Assembly (NCBI GenBank): GCA_039923455.1
Contig: JBDTCS010000076.1
Span: 1-12,047 of the forward strand
Length of the DNA: 12,047 nt
Direction: 5' to 3'
DNA from: JBDTCS01 sp039923455
Lineage (GTDB): Bacteria; Bacteroidota; Ignavibacteria; Palsa-1295
In this document: positions 5,325 to 12,032 of the stretch, in pieces
How the letters are laid out: every line of letters starts with the position of its first letter
Numbering within the stretch: position 1 is the stretch's first letter
The notes under the pieces: generated by a model
Databases searched by the model: none
Seen by the model: the letters and a program-made list of their open reading frames with translations, nothing else
What the model was told of the DNA's origin: nothing
Made by a program: the position numbers and the translations under genes

Positions 5325-6386
5325 ATGCAAATGACCAAAATAGAATTAGATACTCTTCGCGAGGCGCTGCTTGTAGATCTCGATCGGATCACGAGTATCG
5401 AGGATCTCGAGCAATTCAAACTCGCACATCTTACGCGCAAGGGGACGATTGCCGCACTCTTCGAACGACTTCGCGAAGTCTCGAAAGATGATAAGCCGCA
5501 GATCGGAAAAGATCTGAATGCGTTGCGCACTTCGATCGAAACCAGATTTGCCGAACGCGAGAGCGAAGGGAGTTTTCAAAAAAGGTCGACAAAAGCGTCG
5601 ATTGATTTGACGATGCCCGCACGTGCTGTGCCGGTAACGGAGCCCGGTCATGAGCATCCACTTGCGCGAACCTTCAATGATATGATCGCGATATTCGAGC
5701 GTATGGGATTTGCGGTCGAGACCGGTCCAGAAGTCGAGGACGACGAGCATAATTTCGGCAAGCTGAATTTCCCGCCTGATCATCCGGCGCGAGATATGCA
5801 AGATACGTTTTTCGTTGCGCCCTATGCAGGATGGAAAAAGGAGAGCGGCGATGAAAATCTTGTATTGCGTACACATACTTCTCCGATGCAAGTGCGTTTG
5901 ATGGAAACACAAACTCCTCCGATTCGCGCGATAATCCCTGGCAGAGTGTATCGGAACGAGGCGATCTCTGCTCGGGCTGGTGTTGCGTTCTTTATGATCG
6001 AGGGGCTCGTGATTGATAAAGGCGTTAGCATGGCCGATCTGAAAGGTGTGCTCACTTCCTTTGCGAGGCAGTTTTTCGGATCGGATGTCAAGACGCGTTT
6101 TCGTCCTTCGTTCTTTCCATTTACGGAACCGAGCGCGGAGGTCGATGTGAGCTGTTATATCTGCGGTGGCAAGGGTTGCCGCGTGTGCAAATATTCCGGT
6201 TGGCTTGAGATACTGGGCTCCGGTATGGTTCATCCGAATGTATTGCGTGCAAGCGGTCTCGACCCCGAGATCTATTCGGGCTATGCTTTCGGCTTTGGCG
6301 TTGACCGAACGGCAATGATGCGCAATGGTGTTTCTGATATTCGCGACTTCTTCGAGAACGACCACAGATTTCTTTCGCAGTTTTAA
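5325..6386 (+). CDS. pheS: Phenylalanyl-tRNA synthetase alpha subunit
   Basis: This is the catalytic subunit of the alpha2-beta2 class II enzyme that charges tRNA-Phe in the cytosol. From the ATG at 5325 it has 353 residues, the normal size; an in-frame TTG at 5235 would add 30 atypical residues and lies just after the promoter box, so it is rejected, while ATG 5331 is an alternative. The order is an N-terminal coiled-coil arm (about 1-90), then PGHEHPLARTFNDM, GFAVETGPEVEDDEHNF (motif 1 region), HTSPMQVR, motif 2 GRVYRNE (Gly206) with FFMIEGLVID, RPSFFPFTEPSAEVDV, GSGMVHPNVLR and motif 3 GFGVDRTAMM (323-332). A four-cysteine insert, Cys277-X2-Cys280-X4-Cys285-X2-Cys288, looks like a zinc ribbon and occurs in PheS of various bacteria. 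Unusually, pheT does not follow: two lipoprotein genes intervene, so the subunits probably need separate or long shared transcripts. Confidence 0.97.
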   Translation: MQMTKIELDTLREALLVDLDRITSIEDLEQFKLAHLTRKGTIAALFERLREVSKDDKPQIGKDLNALRTSIETRFAERESEGSFQKRSTKASIDLTMPARAVPVTEPGHEHPLARTFNDMIAIFERMGFAVETGPEVEDDEHNFGKLNFPPDHPARDMQDTFFVAPYAGWKKESGDENLVLRTHTSPMQVRLMETQTPPIRAIIPGRVYRNEAISARAGVAFFMIEGLVIDKGVSMADLKGVLTSFARQFFGSDVKTRFRPSFFPFTEPSAEVDVSCYICGGKGCRVCKYSGWLEILGSGMVHPNVLRASGLDPEIYSGYAFGFGVDRTAMMRNGVSDIRDFFENDHRFLSQF

Positions 6387-6390
6387 CAGA

Positions 6391-6398
6391 TAGCTTTG
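6391..6398 (+). promoter_or_regulatory. Candidate -7 box ahead of the first lipoprotein gene
   Basis: TAGCTTTG at 6391-6398, five bases after the pheS stop codon, matches TAnnTTTG. The -33 region 19 bases upstream has TTT instead of TTG, so support is partial. It would give a leader of about 65 bases containing the hairpin at 6398-6432. Confidence 0.35.
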
Positions 6399-6432
6399 GT
6401 AGTAATGGGAAGCGCTATTCTTACCTACTACC
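6398..6432 (+). repeat. Hairpin between pheS and the first lipoprotein gene
   Basis: GGTAGTA (6398-6404) pairs perfectly with TACTACC (6426-6432), and GAA/TTC inside can add three pairs. No T run follows, so it is a weak candidate for a pheS terminator. It may instead be an mRNA 3' stabiliser or a leader structure for the next gene. Confidence 0.4.
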
Positions 6433-6472
6433 TTATCGTCGTCTGTATTTCGGATTTTAGTTTGATTATATT

Positions 6473-7168
6473 ATGAAAAATTCAAAGAAGGGTATTTTAA
6501 ATCTTGTACTGCTGACGGTTTTGTTTTTTGGCATCGCAGGTTGCAAGAGTACGATCAATGATATCATCACCGGTATCACCGGCTCGCGTGCGAAAGTGGG
6601 CAGCACGTTCACGTTCAATGCATGGCGCGAGGATAGTTCGCTGACAAAAGTATCTGGCTCGGACGAAACGCTCACGAGCACGCTCCTCGATACGAATCAC
6701 ACTGCAGGCGGAAGATCAGGTGTCTACTTTTTCCAGAGTGCAAAAGATTCATCGTTCATTCATTACGAAGTCGATGATGATATTTTGGAGTATGTAAAGC
6801 CTATCTCAGCAATACCGGGAATTTGGTTGCCACTTCCGGTAGTCTCGCACATCACCGTGACGATTCCGCAGCTCGATAGTACGGTCTCGGGTGTCAATTA
6901 CAAACTCTCGGGCAATGTTGTCTATAATGGCTCATCGAATATCACGGTTGGCTCCGAAAGTATTTCTGCTGAGCAGATCACAACGACGATCAACTTGCAG
7001 ATCACGACAAATGGTGTTCCGGGCAACGAAACGATCATCATGCAGAAGTGGTACGCAAAGAAGCTTGGTTATTTTGTACGCACGGAAGAATCAACTTCGA
7101 CGAGCACAACGATCTTTGGCACGCGCTCCGGCAAAGGAAAACTTTTGACAAGCTACTCCTTGAAGTAA
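6473..7168 (+). CDS. Lipoprotein of unknown function, paralogue of the next gene
   Basis: This 231-residue protein begins with a lipoprotein signal peptide: Lys2, Lys5 and Lys6, the hydrophobic stretch ILNLVLLTVLFFGI, and lipobox Ile-Ala-Gly-Cys with Cys24 as the lipidated residue. It is therefore a membrane-anchored envelope protein. Residues 40-231 form one beta-rich domain that begins AKVGSTFTFNAW and ends with LGYFVRTEE, then GKGKLLTSYSLK. The same domain makes up the C-terminal part of the next gene's product: shared landmarks are KVGSxxTF, FxHYE, the W-x-x-LP segment, the NIxVGxExxS segment and the LGYF/IGYL closing block. The family is not recognised. It is Thr/Ser-rich and has only one cysteine. 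It stands between pheS and pheT, which are normally adjacent, and its own -7 box and A/T-rich start region suggest separate expression. Confidence 0.82.
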   Translation: MKNSKKGILNLVLLTVLFFGIAGCKSTINDIITGITGSRAKVGSTFTFNAWREDSSLTKVSGSDETLTSTLLDTNHTAGGRSGVYFFQSAKDSSFIHYEVDDDILEYVKPISAIPGIWLPLPVVSHITVTIPQLDSTVSGVNYKLSGNVVYNGSSNITVGSESISAEQITTTINLQITTNGVPGNETIIMQKWYAKKLGYFVRTEESTSTSTTIFGTRSGKGKLLTSYSLK

Positions 7169-7200
7169 CCGGATGTCGAGAGACTATCTAAAAGGTTTAT

Positions 7201-7241
7201 GCTAATGGGCTTGGCGAATAGGCTTTGGCTAATAGGTTTTG
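7201..7241 (+). repeat. Three imperfect tandem repeats of about 14 bp
   Basis: Three consecutive units are visible: GCTAATGGGCTTG (7201-7213), GCGAATAGGCTTTG (7214-7227) and GCTAATAGGTTTTG (7228-7241). They share the pattern GCtAATaGGcTTTG. They lie in the 171-bp gap between the two lipoprotein genes, some 40 bp upstream of the second gene's promoter. They could be regulator-binding repeats or a slippage product. Each unit also resembles a degenerate -7 box (TA followed by TTTG) but with the wrong internal spacing. Confidence 0.5.
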
Positions 7242-7281
7242 GGCCCAAAGTCTTGGAGTTGTGTCTCAAGATGGCGGGCTT

Positions 7282-7311
7282 TTTGGATTATGTTCTATCG
7301 GATTAGTTTTG
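7282..7311 (+). promoter_or_regulatory. Bacteroidota-type promoter of the second lipoprotein gene
   Basis: TTTG at 7282-7285 is followed after 18 bases by TAGTTTTG at 7304-7311, a perfect TAnnTTTG. The predicted start near 7317 gives a short leader of about 22 bases before the ATG at 7340. With the -33 element present, this is one of the best promoter matches in the window. Confidence 0.6.
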
Positions 7312-7339
7312 GTAGAACCCCACTGAAATAAACAAAGGT

Positions 7340-8383
7340 ATGAAAACGAAATCAATTCTCTTCCTGATTTGCGCAAGTGTGATTGCGGCTGGCTTCATCA
7401 CCGGATGTTCCAGCACGATTGTCGATCCTGGGCCGGCAAAAACGCGCGTTCTCGTCGGGCCGAACGTCATTGACTTTGGGAGCGTCGGTATCGGATTACC
7501 GAAAGATACGCTGATTCGATTTTCGAATACTGGCAACGACTCGATAACGATCCTATCGGTCAAGATCACGGGCACGCACTTCAGGTTGATTTCGCAGCAG
7601 ATTCCAGTCACGATCTTAGCGGGTGCGTATCAAGATTTCAAAGTGGAGTTCACTCCGACCGATACCAATCTTGTTGCAGAGCCGCTTGTGTTTCGCACAA
7701 ACGGAAATGACACGACGACTTCGTTGCTCCTGCGAGGGACGGGATTGCACTATCAAGCAAAGGTCGGCTCGAGCTATACCTTCGCCGGGTATGACAAAGA
7801 TTCGAACGGCGTGAAGAAGAGCGGTACGGATCGCACGACAGTTGCGTACATAACCGACAATGGACTTTTCTACGCGGGTCAAAGCAACGTGCGGGAAGTT
7901 GTGGAGATAAGCGACACAACGTATTTCCATTATGAATCGAATGGTGATGTCTCTATCTTTTTCAAGGGTCTTGAGATCGATACTATCACACACGATCGCA
8001 AAGGCGCTGGTTGGATGCGTCTTCCCTTCGGAAGTTTGCTTGCGGGTGTGACGCTCTATACACTGCCCGACACCGTGCTCACACGAAGCATTGCCGGTGT
8101 GCCTGTTAATGTCCACTTCGGTATGAATGTGAGCGTGGATTATGTTGGGGCAGAAAATATTCTGGTCGGAACCGAGACGCTCTCGACTCAAAAGGTGAAA
8201 CTGACGATTCAAGTGACACTTAAGACGGCTACTGCAACACAAGTGACCACCGCTACCGATTATTATTCGTATGCACCGACAATCGGGTATCTGGCAAAAG
8301 AAGAGAAGGCGCAGACCGTAACTCCTAAATCGGGTAAAGACGGTGGGAGCACGAAAGTGCTGACGCAGTATCAGCTTAAGTAG
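7340..8383 (+). CDS. Lipoprotein with choice-of-anchor/ASH-like domain plus the domain shared with the preceding lipoprotein
   Basis: This 347-residue envelope lipoprotein has the signal peptide MKTKSILFLICASVIAAGF and lipobox Ile-Thr-Gly-Cys (Cys23). Residues about 37-135 form an immunoglobulin-like domain of the ASH/choice-of-anchor D type: the pattern IDFGSVGIGLPKDTLIRFSN, then NDSITILSVKITGTHF and FKVEFTPTDTN, ending in LLLRGTG. These domains are frequent in exported proteins of this phylum and usually act as structural or binding modules. Residues 139-347 (from YQAKVGSSYTFAGYDKD to STKVLTQYQLK) align by eye with residues 40-231 of the preceding lipoprotein, so the pair arose by duplication with gain or loss of the ASH module. 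The function is unknown. It has its own promoter and lies 62 bases before pheT; no terminator was seen between them, so pheT may be read from this transcript. Confidence 0.83.
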   Translation: MKTKSILFLICASVIAAGFITGCSSTIVDPGPAKTRVLVGPNVIDFGSVGIGLPKDTLIRFSNTGNDSITILSVKITGTHFRLISQQIPVTILAGAYQDFKVEFTPTDTNLVAEPLVFRTNGNDTTTSLLLRGTGLHYQAKVGSSYTFAGYDKDSNGVKKSGTDRTTVAYITDNGLFYAGQSNVREVVEISDTTYFHYESNGDVSIFFKGLEIDTITHDRKGAGWMRLPFGSLLAGVTLYTLPDTVLTRSIAGVPVNVHFGMNVSVDYVGAENILVGTETLSTQKVKLTIQVTLKTATATQVTTATDYYSYAPTIGYLAKEEKAQTVTPKSGKDGGSTKVLTQYQLK

Positions 8384-8445
8384 AGCAGGTGTTGGAAAGA
8401 ATGTTTTGAGGGCGTGTTAAGCGCGTGTTCGTTTATCTCTAGTGC

Positions 8446-10929
8446 ATGAAAATTTCTCTTAGCTGGCTTTCGGAATATGTTCGCGTTCCGTTCACTCCAA
8501 AAGAGTTGGACGACCGGTTGACGATGCTCGGCATCGAAGTCGAGTCGATCCAAAATTTTGGTGCGAAATACGACAAGATTGTTGTCGGCGAAGTGCTCGA
8601 AGCTGCTAAGCATCCGAACGCAGATAAACTTAGTGTTACCAAAGTAACGATCGGTACCGGTGAACCGCTTCGAATAGTCTGCGGTGCACCGAATGTGCGT
8701 GCCGGACTCAAGGTTGCGGTCGCAACGGTCGGCACGGATTTCGGTGATGGCTTCGTGATCAAGAAATCAAAGATTCGCGGTGAGCCAAGCGAAGGGATGC
8801 TTTGCTCCGAACGGGAACTCGGGATGTCGGAAGATCACAACGGAATTTTAGAGTTGCCTCAAGATTCTGTCGTCGGTGAGCCACTCGCAAAAGCACTCGA
8901 CAAAGAAGATGTAATCTTCGAGATCGGTATCACGCCGAATCGTGCAGATTGTTTGAGTCATATTGGAATTGCGCGAGAAATCGCAGCAATCACCAACGAT
9001 CAGATCAAACTTCCAACGATCAAAGCATTCGCAAGCACTTCAGAAAAAATTGCGACGCTTGCAAAAGTGCGCATTGAGTCACCGGAGCTCTGTCCGCGTT
9101 ATGCGGCGCGAATGGTAAAGGGTATCACGGTTGCGCCATCACCCGATTGGCTCAAGCGAAAACTCGAAGCTGTGGGACTTCGACCAGTCAATAACGTCGT
9201 TGACGTGACAAATTTTGTTTTGATGGAGTGCGGTCATCCGCTGCATGCGTTTGATTTTTCGCAGATCACGAATGGCGAAATCGTCGTTCGAACGGCCGCC
9301 GGATTCGTCGATAAATTCAGAACACTCGATGGCAAAGAGCGCACGCTTGATGCTGCGACGCTGCTGATCTCTGATACGAAGCGTCCGCTTGCGATTGCAG
9401 GAATCATGGGTGGCGAAAATTCGGAAATAGCCTTGACGACCAAAGATGTCTTTATTGAGTCGGCTTATTTCACACCGAGTTCTATTCGTCGCTCGGCAAA
9501 ACGACTTGGGCTATCGACCGATGCATCGTACCGATTCGAGCGTGGCACCGATATCGAAAATGTTCGATACGCTCTTGATCGCGCTGCGGAGTTGATCGCG
9601 GAACTTGCTGGTGGAACAGTTGTGGAAGGTGTGATCGATGAATACCCGAACAAGCTCACACCTCCCGTTTTTGCATTCCGTCCGGAGCGCGCAAATACAT
9701 TGCTCGGCACAAGTTACACGCACGACGAAATGCGCGATGTGTTTCGTCGCTTGAATATTCGATTCGAAGAAACCACAACCGACTCTTGGATGCTGCATTC
9801 ACCAAGTTATCGCATTGATCTCGAACGTGAAGAAGATGCGACCGAAGAAGTCGCGCGCCTGATCGGCTATGCATCGATCCCGACGAGCACATTCGGTCCG
9901 GTGCCATTTCCGATTCATCAGCAGCCGCTTCATGTTCGTGACTTTGAATCGCAGTTGCGTACAGCGTTGCTTGCACTCGGTGCGACAGAGTGTGTTTCGT
10001 CACCGCTGATCTCACTTAAAGAGGCATTGCAGTTCAGCGCATCGCCGGTGGAGTTGCTCAATCCATTGAATGCGGAGATGGATCGTATGCGGACTTCGAT
10101 CGCGATTAATCTACTCAACATCGCTCAGCGTAACGAAAGATTTGGTGCAAGCGGTCAGCGTATTTTCGAGATCGGAAATGTGTTTGCGTATGCGACCGGT
10201 CAGAATGAATATGCGACCGGTCTCGGAAAAGTGACGGAGCGCTCAGAGCTTGGTGTGTTACTCTCCGGTGTGCAAGAAGCGAAATCGCCTTACAACGCGT
10301 CGGATGTTTGGGCGGATATTTTTATGTTGCGCGGTTTTGCCGAACAACTTATCGGGCGCGTCGGAATTCGTGATGTTACGTTTGCGCTGCTTGAATCAGT
10401 TGAAGCAAAAAGCTTGGGGCCGTGGTCGCAAGCGAGTACTATTTTTGATGCGTCGCAATCACTCGTCGTTAGATCAAGTGCAGGAAGTACGATCGGTGTG
10501 CTTGGAAAACTGAGCGCGGGGCTTACAAAAAGTTACGACCTTCGCGCACCGGCATTCGTGCTGCTGCTCGATCAGCAGGCACTCTTTGCGATGGCTCGGA
10601 AGTTGAGAGTGGATGGACGCACGATGAAAGCGCTGCCAAAATTTCCGGCAGTCGAACGCGATATTGCGATTGTGCTGGACCACACGATTGCGGCCGGTGC
10701 AACACTCGACGCGATTCGTCAGAACATTCCGACAACGATGCTCGAGCGCACGTATCTCTTCGATGAATTTCGCTCACCGGAAATGAAATCGAAAGGGGAG
10801 CGAAGCCTAGGTATTCGATTGGTTTTGCGCTCGTCGGACAAAACGTTGGAAGAAGCAGAGGTCGATAGCGTGATGGCATCAGTGCTCGAAATGCTTTCGA
10901 CGAAGTTCAGCGCTCGACTCAGAACGTAA
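8446..10929 (+). CDS. pheT: Phenylalanyl-tRNA synthetase beta subunit
   Basis: This 827-residue subunit pairs with PheS, supplies tRNA binding and editing, and is slightly longer than E. coli PheT (795). The start MKISLSWLSEYV is canonical. A tRNA-binding EMAP-like fold spans about 40-150 (IVVGEVLEAAKHPNADKL, VCGAPNVRAG, GMLCSERELG). It is followed by ITPNRADCLSHIGIAREIA and the B3/4 editing domain at about 210-385 (NNVVDVTNFVLMECGHPLHAFD, LAIAGIMGG, SSIRRSAKRLGLSTDASYRFERG). The B5 domain lies at about 400-475 (SPSYRIDLEREEDATEEVARLIGY), then the catalytic-like core, and an anticodon-binding FDX-ACB domain over the last ~95 residues (LPKFPAVERDIAIVLD, RSLGIRLVLRSSDKTLEEAEVD). Every expected domain is present and intact. 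It lies about 2 kb from pheS. No TAnnTTTG box was seen in the 62 bases upstream, so it probably depends on upstream transcription. The coiled-coil gene and zapA follow. Confidence 0.97.
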   Translation: MKISLSWLSEYVRVPFTPKELDDRLTMLGIEVESIQNFGAKYDKIVVGEVLEAAKHPNADKLSVTKVTIGTGEPLRIVCGAPNVRAGLKVAVATVGTDFGDGFVIKKSKIRGEPSEGMLCSERELGMSEDHNGILELPQDSVVGEPLAKALDKEDVIFEIGITPNRADCLSHIGIAREIAAITNDQIKLPTIKAFASTSEKIATLAKVRIESPELCPRYAARMVKGITVAPSPDWLKRKLEAVGLRPVNNVVDVTNFVLMECGHPLHAFDFSQITNGEIVVRTAAGFVDKFRTLDGKERTLDAATLLISDTKRPLAIAGIMGGENSEIALTTKDVFIESAYFTPSSIRRSAKRLGLSTDASYRFERGTDIENVRYALDRAAELIAELAGGTVVEGVIDEYPNKLTPPVFAFRPERANTLLGTSYTHDEMRDVFRRLNIRFEETTTDSWMLHSPSYRIDLEREEDATEEVARLIGYASIPTSTFGPVPFPIHQQPLHVRDFESQLRTALLALGATECVSSPLISLKEALQFSASPVELLNPLNAEMDRMRTSIAINLLNIAQRNERFGASGQRIFEIGNVFAYATGQNEYATGLGKVTERSELGVLLSGVQEAKSPYNASDVWADIFMLRGFAEQLIGRVGIRDVTFALLESVEAKSLGPWSQASTIFDASQSLVVRSSAGSTIGVLGKLSAGLTKSYDLRAPAFVLLLDQQALFAMARKLRVDGRTMKALPKFPAVERDIAIVLDHTIAAGATLDAIRQNIPTTMLERTYLFDEFRSPEMKSKGERSLGIRLVLRSSDKTLEEAEVDSVMASVLEMLSTKFSARLRT

Positions 10930-10973
10930 ATATCAGATGGTGTAGGCAGAATTATTTTACCACCCGAAACAAA

Positions 10974-11699
10974 GTGGACCCAAAGAATTCGCGCGCGATA
11001 ACACTTGCCGGTGCAAGGGAACAACTAGCTCGCTCGATTGCGAGGCTCGAAGGGCTTTCGCGTCACGCCTCCGAAGTGCTTGCGCATGCGGCAAAAGAGA
11101 AGCACGAACTCGAAGCACGCGTGCTTGATCTCACTGCGCGTCTCGAACAAGAGCGTTCGCTCTATGATCAGCGCGAGAAATTATTTCTAAGCGATAAAGT
11201 AGAATCGAAAAGTGCTTCCGCGCAAGCTACAGAGCTTAAGCGTGAATTGAAAGCGCTCGAAGCAAAGCATGAGCAGCAAGAGTTGATTGTGCAAGAACAA
11301 CACGCAGCAATCACTCGACTCGAGAGTGCGCTCAGCGCAAGTGCAGAGCAACTCACGGAGCGCAACTCTCGATCAAGCAAAGAATTATCCGAAGCTGCAA
11401 CCTCGCTTGCGAACATGTCGCAAATCGAGGTGAAGCTTGCGGCGGTTGTCAAAGAACGAGATGAACTCAAAGCGAATCTTCACCAGCATGAGCGAGAAGA
11501 GGCACGTTGGGTTCTCAAACTAACGAAGGACGAAGCGCTACGCGCTACTAAGGCGATCGATGCAGTGCTCGATCGTGTAAATCGGGTTGAGGCGAGCGTA
11601 CATGCGCAAGCCGAAGAGCAGGAAATGTTCACAAACGACGCTCGGACGAACACCGCCGCTGAAACAAACTCCACAGAAACTGCTTCCCAGAATTACTAA
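10974..11699 (+). CDS. Coiled-coil protein of unknown function, upstream of zapA
   Basis: This 241-residue protein begins at GTG 10974. No in-frame ATG lies between the pheT stop and this codon, and the coil starts soon afterwards. Residues about 12-205 are almost continuous Ala/Leu/Glu/Lys/Arg heptads (for example LEARVLDLTARLEQERSLYDQ and ATELKRELKALEAKHEQQEL). The last ~35 residues are Glu/Asn/Thr-rich and probably disordered. No signal peptide or membrane segment is present, so it is likely cytosolic. It lies 44 bases after pheT and 15 bases before zapA, so it is probably cotranscribed with both. A coiled-coil partner beside zapA recalls the ZapA-ZapB pair of the division ring, but ZapB is far shorter (about 80 residues) and the resemblance is only in structure type. 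Long coils are compositionally biased, so no family is assigned. Confidence 0.75.
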   Translation: MDPKNSRAITLAGAREQLARSIARLEGLSRHASEVLAHAAKEKHELEARVLDLTARLEQERSLYDQREKLFLSDKVESKSASAQATELKRELKALEAKHEQQELIVQEQHAAITRLESALSASAEQLTERNSRSSKELSEAATSLANMSQIEVKLAAVVKERDELKANLHQHEREEARWVLKLTKDEALRATKAIDAVLDRVNRVEASVHAQAEEQEMFTNDARTNTAAETNSTETASQNY

Positions 11700-11714
11700 C
11701 CACAAATACGAACG

Positions 11715-11999
11715 ATGGCAAACACCGTGAAGGTCAACATTCTTGGAAGCGACTATCCGTTGCGTTCGAACGACGAAGCACTCACGCGAGAGCTTGCACA
11801 AGATGTCGATACGCAACTCAAAGAATTTCAACACAAACTGCCTAACCAATCGACGACGACGCTCGCAGTGCTTACGGCGCTCAATTTTGCTGAGCAGGAT
11901 GCGCACACAAAGCAAAGTGAACTGCGAGAACTCGAACGTATCTCTTCTGAGATCGACGGGCTTTCCGATCAATTGGAAAAAGCAATCGCAGTGATTTAG
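11715..11999 (+). CDS. zapA: Cell division protein ZapA
   Basis: This 94-residue protein belongs to the ZapA family, which cross-links FtsZ filaments at the division site in the cytosol. The N-terminal globular domain shows VKVNILGSDYPLRSNDE and LTRELAQDVDTQLKEFQHKLP. The central helix has TTTLAVLTALNFAEQ, and the C-terminal part is a coiled coil (SELRELERISSEIDGLSDQLEKA) used for tetramer formation. The length fits the family (about 90-110). The ATG at 11715 gives the canonical start and has no Shine-Dalgarno motif. It lies 15 bases after the coiled-coil gene and 33 bases before the next start. The pheT-coiled coil-zapA order is common in this phylum and suggests cotranscription. Confidence 0.88.
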   Translation: MANTVKVNILGSDYPLRSNDEALTRELAQDVDTQLKEFQHKLPNQSTTTLAVLTALNFAEQDAHTKQSELRELERISSEIDGLSDQLEKAIAVI

Positions 12000-12032
12000 A
12001 CTCAAATACTAATCAAAAAAATATCAACCACT

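Noticed and set aside
1279..5325. Mobile element carrying the STAND gene
   Set aside because: No transposase, integrase, tRNA end, terminal inverted repeat or target duplication was visible at the boundaries.
5346..6365. A 339-codon open frame on the minus strand across pheS
   Set aside because: It lies wholly antisense to an unambiguous pheS and its translation has no recognisable domain and an odd His/Arg-rich composition; it is a shadow of pheS codon bias.
7616..8242. A 208-codon minus-strand open frame
   Set aside because: It is antisense to the second lipoprotein gene, whose signal peptide, lipobox and paralogy are clear; no family features in the antisense product.
12000..12032. 6S RNA after zapA
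   Set aside because: ssrS follows zapA in Gammaproteobacteria, but only 33 A/T-rich bases separate zapA from the next start here, too little for such an RNA.
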